Below are positions 45,719-54,276 of a DNA stretch of 64,000 nt, piece by piece. The notes under the pieces were generated by a model, which ran no database searches, had not been told where the DNA came from, and saw only the letters and a program-made list of their open reading frames with translations. The first letter of the stretch is position 1. Each line of letters opens with the position of its first letter. The position numbers and the translations under genes are program-made. This stretch comes from Gilvimarinus sp. 2_MG-2023 (GTDB lineage: Bacteria; Pseudomonadota; Gammaproteobacteria; Pseudomonadales; Cellvibrionaceae), in assembly GCF_030547685.1 (NCBI RefSeq), contig NZ_JAUOQM010000052.1:1-64000 (forward strand). The letters are read 5' to 3'.

Positions 45719-46326
45719 TGTTTTTTATCTCCGACATCCTGCGGCGTAGCGCCTGATAATAATTTTTGAAACAATCCTTTCACTTGTGTCTGGCGATTGG
45801 CTAGCAACTTATGAGTAAGCTCTACCTCATCCTGCCAAAGGCTGTTTAATTGCAATATGCGCTGCTGAACGTCTAACTCAGGTACGGGCACCGCCAATGT
45901 AGCTAAGGCTTTTTTGCTGATGGAAGGAATACCAGAACCCGCCTGAAACTCAGCCAAGCGAGTTTGCGTGGCCGGGTAATTGAGCACCCAACATAGAAAC
46001 TCGGGCAGAAGTTGCTGCGCATTAATAACAGACAGCACCATAAACTGGTTAGAGGGTAAAACGGCGTAGCCTTCACTGGTAAAAAGCACCGCACGGTTGT
46101 GGCTGCCCTTTGCGGCGAGCACTACATCGCCGGGCTCAAGCACTGGCGGTTTACCTTTACCTTGCCACGCTACAGGCGACAGCTTATCAGGGTCTACCAC
46201 CGTGGTATCGCGCGTATCGCTAATGTGCAGCCCTAGTAAACCATCTGACTCATGGGCCGACTCAACCTTGCGAAAGGTGTAGCCGGTACGAATTTTGGCT
46301 ATGTTTTGTAGTTTTTGTGTTTTCAT
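45715..46326 (-). CDS. half-length HsdS-like protein with a single target-recognition domain
   Basis: This protein of about 203 residues has one TRD (about 1-150; IPSISKKALATLAVPVPELDVQQ is the typical boundary) and one helical spacer ending QVKGLFQKLLSG. Full HsdS proteins have two of each. It precedes hsdM, with four bases of overlap, whereas the full hsdS follows hsdM. Half-size S subunits can dimerise to make a complete recognition unit, so it may give the system a second specificity or act as a modulator. It begins 38 bases after the Cas2-like stop. The two adjacent ATG codons allow a start one codon earlier. Confidence 0.8.
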   Translation of the reverse strand: MKTQKLQNIAKIRTGYTFRKVESAHESDGLLGLHISDTRDTTVVDPDKLSPVAWQGKGKPPVLEPGDVVLAAKGSHNRAVLFTSEGYAVLPSNQFMVLSVINAQQLLPEFLCWVLNYPATQTRLAEFQAGSGIPSISKKALATLAVPVPELDVQQRILQLNSLWQDEVELTHKLLANRQTQVKGLFQKLLSGATPQDVGDKKQ

Positions 46327-46364
46327 CATAATTAGGGTTTGCGCCCTCCCTGGCGCTGGGATTA

Positions 46365-46646
46365 TTAGGCCGCCTCGGTTTCAAGCTGCCGCTTTAGATG
46401 GGCGGAGACTTTTGGATCGAGATTCTGCCAAGCGGCCTCGCCCTCAAGCCTTGTGACCAGCAGGCCGTCATCACCATCCATTACCGCCGCCAAGTAGTCA
46501 CGCACCTGAGCCGCCGACTGAGTGGTGCTGATAATCCAGGTGGATTCCAGCGGCCGACACCAGTTGGAGTAGCTCTGAATGCGCTCGTACAGCGCTTGGT
46601 AATCCCGTTTTTTACGCAGGTCGTAATCGATCTGGTATACTTTCAT
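46365..46646 (-). CDS. Cas2-like (SinR-type) small protein
   Basis: This 93-residue protein begins MKVYQIDYDLRKKRDYQALY, with a ferredoxin-like beta-alpha-beta pattern, ESTWIISTTQSAAQVRDYL in the middle, and GLLVTRLEGEAAW near the end. This is the pattern of Cas2/SinR-like proteins, including the early Asp of the Cas2 active site. AGAGGAAA lies 8 bases before the ATG; an upstream extension of the frame to 46739 has no ribosome site and is rejected. No cas1 or CRISPR array is present. It appears to be the first gene of the type I restriction operon. Confidence 0.65.
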   Translation of the reverse strand: MKVYQIDYDLRKKRDYQALYERIQSYSNWCRPLESTWIISTTQSAAQVRDYLAAVMDGDDGLLVTRLEGEAAWQNLDPKVSAHLKRQLETEAA

Positions 46647-46756
46647 AGCTTTATTTCCTCTTCGCATTAGTGGTTTTAAAGTACTCGCGGCAGGCTGCAA
46701 CCTGCCGCACTCTCCTCCCCTACCGTCACCCGCCAGCAAAACTCAACGGTTTTTAT

Positions 46757-46841
46757 AGCGAAGCTACTGTAGTGAAGTTATAACAGAGCTTACTCGTCAC
46801 TTTGGCGCTCGTCAACAATATTTTTACAGTAGCGAGGCTAT
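46757..46841. repeat. inverted repeat TAGCGAAGCTACTGTA / TACAGTAGCGAGGCTA
   Basis: Two 16-base arms match at 13 positions, about 53 bases apart, in the gap upstream of the Cas2-like gene. Function unknown; possibly a degenerate element end. Confidence 0.4.
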
Positions 46842-46932
46842 CTTTTTGGGTTTATTTGCTCAGAAGTCACTGGGAATCGCTCGTTCACCGCTTGACAGTG
46901 CTTTGCCTGGAGATACTAGAGGGGCGAAACGT

Positions 46933-47355
46933 CTAGTCGTCGTGAAGTGGTGACTGAGTGGCCGAAGGCTCGATGTCAGCCAAGGATTTCACTGCCAGCC
47001 CTCTACTTTCAGCCAATTTACGCAAGGGTTTGTCGTGTGACCAAACCTCATCGGCCACGCTGGCCAGGGCAATACTGACAATTTGGCGGCCGTACTTAAG
47101 CTTGCTGGCAGCCTCATCAGGAGATAGTTGAGCCAATTCTTGGCGGGAGGGAAGCAGTGCGCACTCCACGGCGGCCGCAGCGTCAAAATCAACCAACTCT
47201 AGGCAGGCGCTGCCATTGATACCATCCAAATACTGCTGGAACCTTTCGGGCTCGGCGCCAATCAGGAACCCGAATAAAACTGGGGTGGGTATAAGAAGTA
47301 CGGAGTTGGTCCTTTCTACCTGAGCAACCAGCTCGTCAGCGCAAAGGCCTGGCAA
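46933..47355 (-). pseudogene. PIN-domain protein missing its N-terminus
   Basis: The frame encodes the middle and C-terminal parts of a VapC-like PIN domain (LIPTPVLFGFLIGAEP, KLKYGRQIVSIALASVADEVWSHDKPL). The first beta strand with the essential early Asp is absent. The frame opens with a TTG next to a Fic-like fragment, so the 5' end has been lost. No antitoxin gene is seen. Probably a decayed toxin. Confidence 0.6.
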
Positions 47356-47411
47356 GGTACGCCACCCGCAATACTGGCGAGATACCGACCGGTTAAACCG
47401 CGTTCCATCAT
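47340..47411 (-). pseudogene. Fic-family N-terminal fragment
   Basis: From ATG 47411 the minus strand reads MMERGLTGRYLASIAGG and VPCQAFA, which resembles the start of Fic/DOC-family proteins (GRY...GE.VQAFVP). It then runs out of frame into the PIN remnant. GGGAG precedes it. Too short to be certain. Confidence 0.35.
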
Positions 47412-47491
47412 GACTCCCAAAGTTAAAATAAGTCTGGGCGTTAATTTAACTTAAACCTAAAGATAAAATAAGGGGTGACTTTAATTCAAAT

Positions 47492-47508
47492 TGTCGATGG
47501 TATCGACA
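47492..47508. promoter_or_regulatory. palindrome TGTCGAT-GGT-ATCGACA
   Basis: Perfect 7-base arms in the gap upstream of the Fic/PIN remnants. It could be the operator of a lost toxin-antitoxin pair. Confidence 0.35.
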
Positions 47509-47557
47509 TATTTATCGAACATGTCTAAAAAATCCGAAAATTTAAACATGTTTTTGA

Positions 47558-47592
47558 GATGTGTATAGAAAACCCTATTTTCTATACACATC
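47558..47592. terminator. perfect 15-bp hairpin after the decayed hsdR
   Basis: GATGTGTATAGAAAA, loop CCCTA (read on plus) and TTTTCTATACACATC pair perfectly, 15 bases beyond the hsdR remnant stop. The stem is AT-rich and has no long T run, so terminator or operator are both possible. Confidence 0.45.
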
Positions 47593-47606
47593 CGAAGAAG
47601 AGCCCT

Positions 47607-48398
47607 CTAGGCCCTATCCTGCTCCCAAAGGGCGTCACTTAGCGCCTCTAGCACTGTATCCAGTTGATTATTCAGCACTTTATCGAACTGTTTAGCACCG
47701 CCTTTTTCGCCAAAGCGGTTGTTGATAAAGTCGCGGTCAATAATTACCTCGTGCACCAGTTGTTTAGAGAGCCGCTCCAACCAGTTGCGTTGGTTGGGCG
47801 TCCAGCTGCGGCTTTGGTAAATGCGCTGCATGGCCTGGGCTACCCGCTGCTCGAAGGGCACCAGGGGCTCACCCAAAGCCGCGCGGCGGATATGGCCGGC
47901 AATGCTGGCTGCGATGTCTTGATTGGCTTGGTTGCGCACGGCGCTTTGCAGTTTGGCCTCGGAGTATCCGGCGCCATCGAGCAGCAGCCGGGTTTCTTTT
48001 AATTGCTCGCGGGTGAGGTTGCGGGGTTTATTGACCACCACCGCCAGTGCCGCGCTTTGGTTGATTTGCTCGCGAATAAACTGATTGAAGCTGTCCAGAT
48101 AGACTTGTGATTTTTTGTGCTCGCCATAGCTTTGGGTGCGGTTGCGGTTGCGGTTGCGGTTGCGGTTGCATTGTGGTGCTTGGAAATCACTGGCTGACAC
48201 TCACGGCCAATAAGCTGCTCACCACGGCTAGCTGACTGATAAACGCAGCGGCCAGTTTGGGACCCAACTGGTGCACTTTAATTAGGGTGATGTAGGGTCA
48301 CTAATAAAAACGCGCTCGGCAGCAAAGGCCAGCTCGACGAATAGAGAATCATGCTCTGCCAGAAAATTAAAATTACTGACTTGGCTTGAAGATGTCAT
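47607..48398 (-). pseudogene. second hsdR, decayed: N- and C-terminal pieces joined
   Basis: The 5' part (48398 down to about 48200) encodes SNFNFLAEHDSLFVELAFAA and, after a frameshift, TLIKVHQLGPKLAAAF, the usual start of EcoEI-type HsdR. The 3' part (48200-47607) encodes the C-terminal helical region (NQFIREQINQSAALAVVVNK; NRFGEKGGAKQFDKVLNNQL). The nuclease and helicase core is deleted. A five-copy GCGGTT array lies at the junction. It differs in type from the intact HsdR, so it comes from another type I system. Confidence 0.75.
48138..48167 (+). repeat. five tandem GCGGTT hexamers
   Basis: Five perfect copies sit at the junction between the two pieces of the decayed hsdR. On the minus strand they encode Asn-Arg repeats in the 197-codon frame. 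Confidence 0.85.
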
Positions 48399-48731
48399 TT
48401 ATTAGAAGCTCCGTTTCCTCTATTTTGCCTGGCATACTGCTTAACTACCGCCTAAACCAGCTCACAGTGAACCATACCACGACCATTACTAGAGCAAGAA
48501 ACTCTATAAAGCAGCTATTTTAAGAACAGCTGTAACCATTATTGGCCTTTCCTGAAACGATAAAGGCAAACTCTACTGAGCGTTATGCATTCATATTCCA
48601 CGCAATCGAACTCTACGAAGTAGAATTGTTGAGGTGATCTCAGCCCCAGAAATGATGATATAGCGGTCGATTTGGCGTTTATTTATTCAAAATAACGATA
48701 AACGAGCATTAGCCTAGGGTAAACCACTGCA

Positions 48732-48853
48732 ATAAGTTGCCACATAGCAACTTATTGGATGGGTCGACTGTCTTCGCCCCAAAATATTGCCATGTGGCAA
48801 CTATTACCCATAGACACAAAGATAACTCACCTATAAAGTTGCCATATAGCAAC
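48732..48853. promoter_or_regulatory. three palindromes GTTGCCAyrTrGCAAC upstream of the ParB-like gene
   Basis: Site 1 is AATAAGTTGC-CACATA-GCAACTTATT (48732-48757), perfect over 10-base arms. Site 2 is TTGCC-ATGT-GGCAA (48787-48800) and site 3 is GTTGC-CATATA-GCAAC (48838-48853). Centres are 49 and 52 bases apart, about five helical turns. They lie just upstream of the ParB-like gene and may be its operator or a partition site. The rest of the gap from 48399 shows no gene. Confidence 0.6.
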
Positions 48854-48887
48854 ATATACCCGGTTAGACACTAGGTTAGCGCCCATT

Positions 48888-49688
48888 ATGCAGATATTCA
48901 TCGAAACCATTCGCCTTCACCCCCTGCGCGCGTCACTGGGCGCCATTGAACCTCCCGACAGCGCCATTATCGACTTGCTGCGACAATACGGACCTTCGGC
49001 GGCTCCACCTTTGGTAGTACGATCAATGGGCGAGGACCGCTGGGAACTCCTGTCAGGCGAAAAGTATTGGTTGGCCGCCCCGCTGGCCCAGATAGAGGCA
49101 TTGACGGCTGAAGTCCGGGAGTTGGACGATGAAGCAGCATTAGAGCTTGTTCAGACCGAGGTCAGGCTATTGGACCCCAGGCACACCGGTTCGGTGTTGA
49201 ACACTGCCCGGGCCGCTGTAGAAGCTAAGAAAAACCACGGCACGACTTATAGAGCCTATGCTAGACAAGTTGGTATGAGCTACAGCGCCCTTTCCCATCT
49301 CATACGCTTATTGGATTGTGCCCCTGAGCTGGTCGCACTGCTTGAGTCTAACCAAATTAGCCTGGGCAAAGCCAAGGTATTGGCTCGCCTTCCCTCACAG
49401 GAGCAAGTGAATTTACTCAATCAAGCTCGCCGCAACAGCTTAACCGTGAGAGATGTCGAAAAACTGGTGAGCGGAGAAATCGGCCCCCCTACCCTGGAGA
49501 CTAACCAATCTGACAAGGCTTCAGAAAGTACGGATATGTCGCATATAGCCGAACAGATATCGAACCAGCTGGGTACTCCGGTAACTGTTCATTGGGCAGA
49601 TGGGATTGCCCAACTCAATATTACATGTCATGGCCTGGACGTATTTGACGGTGTCTTAGAACGGTTAGGCGTGACACTAGAGATTTAG
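48888..49688 (+). CDS. orphan ParB/KorB-like DNA-binding protein
   Basis: This 266-residue protein has a ParB N-terminal domain (GEDRWELLSGEKYWLAAPLA), a helix-turn-helix region (YARQVGMSYSALSHLIRLLD) and LGKAKVLARLPSQEQ typical of ParB/Noc. A short C-terminal segment may be for dimerisation. The arginine patch GERRxRA of canonical ParB is replaced by GEKYWLA, so CTP-dependent behaviour may be lost. It has no adjacent parA and runs opposite to the parAB pair. Three palindromes sit upstream. It may be an accessory partition protein or a transcriptional regulator. Confidence 0.75.
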   Translation: MQIFIETIRLHPLRASLGAIEPPDSAIIDLLRQYGPSAAPPLVVRSMGEDRWELLSGEKYWLAAPLAQIEALTAEVRELDDEAALELVQTEVRLLDPRHTGSVLNTARAAVEAKKNHGTTYRAYARQVGMSYSALSHLIRLLDCAPELVALLESNQISLGKAKVLARLPSQEQVNLLNQARRNSLTVRDVEKLVSGEIGPPTLETNQSDKASESTDMSHIAEQISNQLGTPVTVHWADGIAQLNITCHGLDVFDGVLERLGVTLEI

Positions 49689-49696
49689 CTTAAAAA

Positions 49697-49918
49697 GGGA
49701 AACTTTTTCCCTCCCCAATTATAAACTTACCCTTAAATATCAATAACTTATAACAAAACTCCGCTAAATTCCCGTCGCGGGAATTTAGCGGAGTTGTTAA
49801 ATGACGGGATGGTCTCCGAAGCAGAACGGGGAATATTTTTCCCTGCTTTTTCTGCCAAAAAGACTGTGTTTTCAAGGGCTTATTTGGTTCTGAGAGGAAA
49901 TTCCCGGGGCGGGAATTT
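49697..49918. promoter_or_regulatory. candidate parS centromere: AAATTCCCG-N3-CGGGAATTT palindromes
   Basis: Two palindromes with the same 9-base arms lie at 49766-49786 (spacer TCG) and 49898-49918 (spacer GGG), 132 bases apart. The first is extended to 18-base arms (49757-49795). Related GGGAA/TTCCC pairs lie at about 49697-49711 and 49828-49842. They fall directly downstream of parB, a common place for a plasmid centromere. Confidence 0.6.
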
Positions 49919-49964
49919 TTGCCATGGGGGAGGATGCCTACCTGCAATGCAGGTAGGCGAAGAA

Positions 49965-51050
49965 TTACTTCTTTTCGACTTTTAAACTTTTTACGATATG
50001 ACTCACAAGATCCTCTACTTGTTCGTCTTTCACGCCTATCAACTCGAGCTTAGTAGTGCCTGAAGAGGTAATGCTGTGCTTAACAGCGACTTTGCCTGAC
50101 TGAGACTCGTAACGAACGGGTTGCTTTTTTGTGGGCTTAAATTGCTTGCCCCGCACCGAGCTTTTTAACCGTTTAAGGATTTCTTCTGCATCTAATACGG
50201 ATTCAACATCATTGGCTGAACGGCGTTCTTTTAACAGCGATTTGGCCTCTATCAGAACACTTCCGGCATCGCGGCGCATAAGCTTTTGCACAGTCTCGCC
50301 ATAGGACAAAGGCATGTCAGACGGCGAACGTAAGATGCGCACAAATATTTCATCAAGCTCTACGCACGCTTTATATCGGCTGATATGGGAAGTACTTATT
50401 CCTTTGGCAATACCTAATTGAGACCAGTTTTTAAATTCGCCGGCATCCAATTGTCGTTGATAAGCCTGGGCCTTTTCGTAAGCAGATACATCTTTGTGCT
50501 TGTTTTCAATAACCGACAGTGCACGCACATCAACATCAGGAACCTCACCTACTAAGGCCAAGAATGGCTTTTTCACCAATTTAACACTGGCAAGGCGTCG
50601 GGAGCCTTCAATAAGTTCAAAGCGTCCATCGGCCTTAGGTCGTAAAGTCCCGGGCTTTTGCTGCCCATCAGCTTCGATGGATGGCAGGATATCGCCCAGT
50701 GATATCGGGTCTAAGAATTCCTGTAAACGTTCGTTTTCTGCTGATACATCCACAAGTTCCGGATTAACTTCTTGCTGATAGAACTCTACCTTTTGCCCCG
50801 ATACCGGCATAGTAAGAACAACAGCGGCCCCTCCTTTCGCTTCAGCATCCGATAATTGTTGTTTTAAACTCACAATCTGTTCTTTTAGTTCATCGGTAAA
50901 GCGGGCTGGGCCTTTGCGCTCGCCACTCATTGCCTGCACAGCGGGCAGTGGGCGTCGGGTGCGGGCTTTGGCCTCGGGCAGGGGTTTTTGATCACTTCGA
51001 GCCGCATTAAGTAGCTCATCAGTATCGCCGTATTTGGATTTTTTACTCAT
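49965..51050 (-). CDS. parB: plasmid partition protein ParB (type Ia, SopB-like)
   Basis: This 361-residue centromere-binding protein has a charged N-terminus that probably contacts ParA, the ParB box (FELIEGSRRLASVKLVKKPF), an HTH region (QLGIAKGISTSHISRYKAC) and a C-terminal dimerisation part. The pattern follows SopB/P1 ParB rather than chromosomal ParB. ATG at 51050 has GGAGG six bases upstream and lies within the end of parA (8-base overlap). The GTG at 51056 is less likely. Confidence 0.9.
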   Translation of the reverse strand: MSKKSKYGDTDELLNAARSDQKPLPEAKARTRRPLPAVQAMSGERKGPARFTDELKEQIVSLKQQLSDAEAKGGAAVVLTMPVSGQKVEFYQQEVNPELVDVSAENERLQEFLDPISLGDILPSIEADGQQKPGTLRPKADGRFELIEGSRRLASVKLVKKPFLALVGEVPDVDVRALSVIENKHKDVSAYEKAQAYQRQLDAGEFKNWSQLGIAKGISTSHISRYKACVELDEIFVRILRSPSDMPLSYGETVQKLMRRDAGSVLIEAKSLLKERRSANDVESVLDAEEILKRLKSSVRGKQFKPTKKQPVRYESQSGKVAVKHSITSSGTTKLELIGVKDEQVEDLVSHIVKSLKVEKK

Positions 51051-52440
51051 TACCACCCTCCTCTCTTGAGCTTTCGGTTACTTGCTCAAGGTTTTTCTTT
51101 ATTTTTGCATTTTTCTGGAATAACTCATCCAGCTGAGCCATGTGATCTGATCTGGGCTGCATTCCCCAAACGGTGTCCCAAATCGCGTCATGCATTTCGC
51201 GGAATATGGAGTCAAACATTTCAACTGTCTTTTTAAGGCGCTTGGGATTGTCAGAGTCTTTAGAGTTTTGTTCATACACTGAATAGGTGCGGTTGGTCGC
51301 TTTGCCAACTTCGTCGGACGAGTGCACCTCGTTGATCAGTACATCGCCGCGTTCAACATTAAAAACTTTGCGGATAATGTCACTCATAAACTGAGCATAA
51401 GAGCTGCCCGAGTATTTGGTAATAAAATAACGGATATCGGGGATGTTGGGAGCCTCACCCCGCTCTAAGTGCCCTTCTAGTGTTTGTGCCACTAAGTCCG
51501 TAAATTGCAAAGTCGATGCAAAATCCGGCATGCTGGCTGGGGCTGGTACAAATACCATATCGCAGGCTGATATAACGTTCAGGGTTGATAAGTTCAATGA
51601 GGGTGTGCCGTCGATAATAATAAAATCGTAATCTTGGCTAGCCTCTATTAAGCCGTGGCGCAGCTTCATAAATCGATCGGTATATCCGATGTTGGAGCGA
51701 GCCAGCACTTCAGGCATTAACTGATCGATACCTAAGTTTTGTAGACACGCAGGTATGATATCGATGTTACTCCAGTAAGTTTTTTGGATGGCGTAGTCCA
51801 GTGTTTGAGAGGCGCCAGGTGCCCAACCCGCCTCTACTAACGCTTCGTCATCCTCCAGCATGAAGGGTGCAATGGTGTGTTCATATTGCACATTATCGTC
51901 AGGGCGCTTGCCGTAGAAAAAACTCAAACTGCCCTGTGGATCACTATCCACTAGCAACACTTTGTACCCTTGAATCGCCAAATACTGGGAGAACAAGTGG
52001 CAGCTGGTTGTTTTTTGGCTCCCCCCCTTAAGGTTTAAGATGCCGATAACAGCGGCCGCGGCACCCTCAGGTTTACGTGGAGCGGTGTTAAACACATCGC
52101 GCATATAGTTAATTTGATTGATGGTGTAGCCTGCCCTCACTTTGGTTTTTGTATCCTGGCGATAATCGGGTGGAGGGAGACGGCCATCTTTTTCAGCAGC
52201 GTACAAGCGCGGATGTGAAATACTCGCCATTTCTGCCGCTACGGTGGAACCATAACGCCGCTTTTGTACTCGGTCATCCACTAGGTGCTCTTTGAGGGTG
52301 GCAATATCATGTTTATCACCCTGACTCTCTTTGACCAGCTGGGCAATTTGCCGCATCATGCCTTGGCCGACGGAGATAGATTCATTAAGCTTACGCAAAT
52401 TACTTTCTACATAAGTGAGCTGTTCTGAAACACTGGACAT
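51043..52440 (-). CDS. parA: plasmid partition ATPase ParA (type Ia)
   Basis: This 465-residue ATPase has an N-terminal DNA-binding extension (about 1-125; AAEMASISHPRLYAAEKDG, YTINQINYMRD) that in type Ia proteins represses the par operon. The deviant Walker A is LNLKGGSQKTTS, the A' motif VDSDPQGS and Walker B FIIIDGTPSLN. With ParB it positions plasmid copies on the nucleoid. ATG at 52440 has GGAG seven bases upstream. It is divergent from repA, 91 bases apart, so the gap may hold both promoters. Confidence 0.92.
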   Translation of the reverse strand: MSSVSEQLTYVESNLRKLNESISVGQGMMRQIAQLVKESQGDKHDIATLKEHLVDDRVQKRRYGSTVAAEMASISHPRLYAAEKDGRLPPPDYRQDTKTKVRAGYTINQINYMRDVFNTAPRKPEGAAAAVIGILNLKGGSQKTTSCHLFSQYLAIQGYKVLLVDSDPQGSLSFFYGKRPDDNVQYEHTIAPFMLEDDEALVEAGWAPGASQTLDYAIQKTYWSNIDIIPACLQNLGIDQLMPEVLARSNIGYTDRFMKLRHGLIEASQDYDFIIIDGTPSLNLSTLNVISACDMVFVPAPASMPDFASTLQFTDLVAQTLEGHLERGEAPNIPDIRYFITKYSGSSYAQFMSDIIRKVFNVERGDVLINEVHSSDEVGKATNRTYSVYEQNSKDSDNPKRLKKTVEMFDSIFREMHDAIWDTVWGMQPRSDHMAQLDELFQKNAKIKKNLEQVTESSREEGGNE

Positions 52441-52531
52441 TTTCACGCTCCGTTGTCTATTTGACGTTTTTTAATAAATGAAGAATAATTTGATTCTATC
52501 TTCATAAATTGCTATTGCAAAGGCCATATTT

Positions 52532-53740
52532 TTGAAAATCACGTGGAAACAGATCGAAGATGTGATGAGAGGGCAGGGGGCTTCGGAAAACGAGGTGAAT
52601 TCTCAGCGTCAGCTATTTAATTGCGCAAGCTTTCAGTTGTACTGTTTTAAAGACTACGGCCTGATTACAGAGAAAACCTTTTCGCTACTCGACCCTAAGA
52701 ATGAACTGCGAGTTTCAAGCGGCGCGGTTGAAGATTTAGGCGAGCTCGATAGCTATGACTTAGTTGAATATATCTCGAATCACAAATTAACCTATCAGCA
52801 AGCCTCGACTATTACGCCTCAGCAAATGTCTTTACTGCCCGAAGAACAGGTGGAAATCGTCACACAGGCATTAATCGGGAATATGCAAGACAGCGATCCT
52901 ATTCGCTACTCTCTTTCGGCAATTGTTCAAACAGGCTTTCCATACCGAGCAATTAAAGGTCAGCAACATTACGAGCGTCATAATGGCGACCTTACCGTAA
53001 CAATGTCTGCCCCGAATGACATTGGCCTTCCTTCGGGTATTTACCCTCGCCTCATCTTTGTACATATCTGTTCAGAGATTGTAAAAAAGAAGAAAAAAGT
53101 CATCGATTTGGGGCCTTCATTAAAATCATTTGTGGTGGATACCATGGGCCGCCCTTGGTCCACAGGTCAAAAAGGAACCGAGCGGAAGTGGCGCATGTCT
53201 CTGGTTTCATTACTGGCCACAAGCTTCACCATTTCGATGAAATACAAAAATGATGAGCAAGAAGGTATTTTGCTCAAAAATGTGTCCATCGCTGATGAGT
53301 CAAACATGTGGTGGGACAACAGGGACGAAGGTGAACTGCAAGGCGCAGAAATCCATGTCTCTGAAGCCTTTGCCGAGGCACTACTTAATCATGCAACACC
53401 ACTGGATATCCGTGCATTACGCACTCTTTGCGGACTACGCTCACCGCTAGCATTTGATTTATATTGTTGGCTAACTTTCAGATACTGGAAAATGGAGCAG
53501 GGTAGACAACCCGTTGTCCGCATTTCCTGGAAACAACTCCACGAGCAGCTAGGTACCGGCATTAAGACTGTTCGGCAGTTTAAGGTGGAGGCTATTAAGG
53601 CCCTGGGCATGGTAAAAGAGGTATACCCTCAAGCCAACTTTAATACAGATACGGAGCAATGCCTGATATTAATCAGCTCACCGCCACATATTGCTCCACA
53701 AACAACACCTAGCCAAAATGAGCTGAACTTAGAACCCTAG
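52532..53740 (+). CDS. plasmid replication initiator RepA/RepB-like
   Basis: This protein of about 402 residues has a C-terminal domain that fits plasmid RepA proteins (RTLCGLRSPLAFDLYCWLTF, then QLHEQLGTGIKTVRQFKVEA, a winged-helix pattern). The central part GRPWSTGQKGTERKWRMSLV is also typical. It would bind the iterons found just downstream. The annotated start is TTG after AAAGG; an ATG 11 codons in (52565) is the alternative. Adjacent to parAB in divergent orientation, as in many low-copy plasmids. Confidence 0.8.
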   Translation: MKITWKQIEDVMRGQGASENEVNSQRQLFNCASFQLYCFKDYGLITEKTFSLLDPKNELRVSSGAVEDLGELDSYDLVEYISNHKLTYQQASTITPQQMSLLPEEQVEIVTQALIGNMQDSDPIRYSLSAIVQTGFPYRAIKGQQHYERHNGDLTVTMSAPNDIGLPSGIYPRLIFVHICSEIVKKKKKVIDLGPSLKSFVVDTMGRPWSTGQKGTERKWRMSLVSLLATSFTISMKYKNDEQEGILLKNVSIADESNMWWDNRDEGELQGAEIHVSEAFAEALLNHATPLDIRALRTLCGLRSPLAFDLYCWLTFRYWKMEQGRQPVVRISWKQLHEQLGTGIKTVRQFKVEAIKALGMVKEVYPQANFNTDTEQCLILISSPPHIAPQTTPSQNELNLEP

Positions 53741-54276
53741 CTCTCAGCAGACTTGTCAGGTTTCCTTCCTTGTAGAGCTCAGCACTTATTAATAGGGTTT
53801 TACTGTCAGAGTTTCTTCTTACTGAGTTTTCAGGTTTTTGCCCCATTAAAATCAGTGTTCACAACTTCTATAATTTTTACCTAAAAAGGTGAAAATATTG
53901 AATTTTAATTTCAACCAGAATAGGGGAAAGAGCTGGGTTTTAAAGCGATTTAACACAGACAGAGAAGGAAAACTGACACCTAAGAAGGTAAGCTGACGCA
54001 AATAGAAGGAAAACTGACTAAAGAACAGGTGAACCGTCAATTCCCGCAGAATAACTGACAAATATTGAAGTAGGATAAAAGGAATATTGGAAGTAAAACG
54101 GAATACACAGACAAGATAAACTTTTTTAAGAATTAATTATTTCTTTATGAATCAATGTGTTACCTTATGTTTTCAGGTGGCCCCTATAGAGACCTGTAAA
54201 TACCTATAGATTCAGATAGATACAAATAGATTAATTACTGAATGATAAATAACGGTAAATACCGAGTATATAAATT
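53741..54276. other. candidate replication origin region
   Basis: A non-coding stretch following repA. It contains five direct iteron-like repeats (53964-54059), two inverted copies nearer repA (53755-53768 and 53805-53818), and an AT-rich stretch (54060-54276). Confidence 0.65.
53964..54059 (+). repeat. five iterons, consensus GAAGGAAAACTGAC
   Basis: Copies end at 53977, 53997, 54018, 54038 and 54059, a period of 20-21 bases (two helical turns). Copies 1 and 3 are identical, copy 2 has two changes, and copies 4 and 5 are degenerate but keep the GAC/GTC end. This is the classic form of a Rep-binding iteron array. Confidence 0.75.

Noticed and set aside
46365-46646. Cas2-like gene as evidence for CRISPR-Cas
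   Set aside because: No cas1, effector gene or repeat-spacer array is present anywhere in the window.
48138-48167. GCGGTT array as a phase-variation switch of hsdR
   Set aside because: The gene around it has lost its catalytic core, and six-base units would not shift frame.
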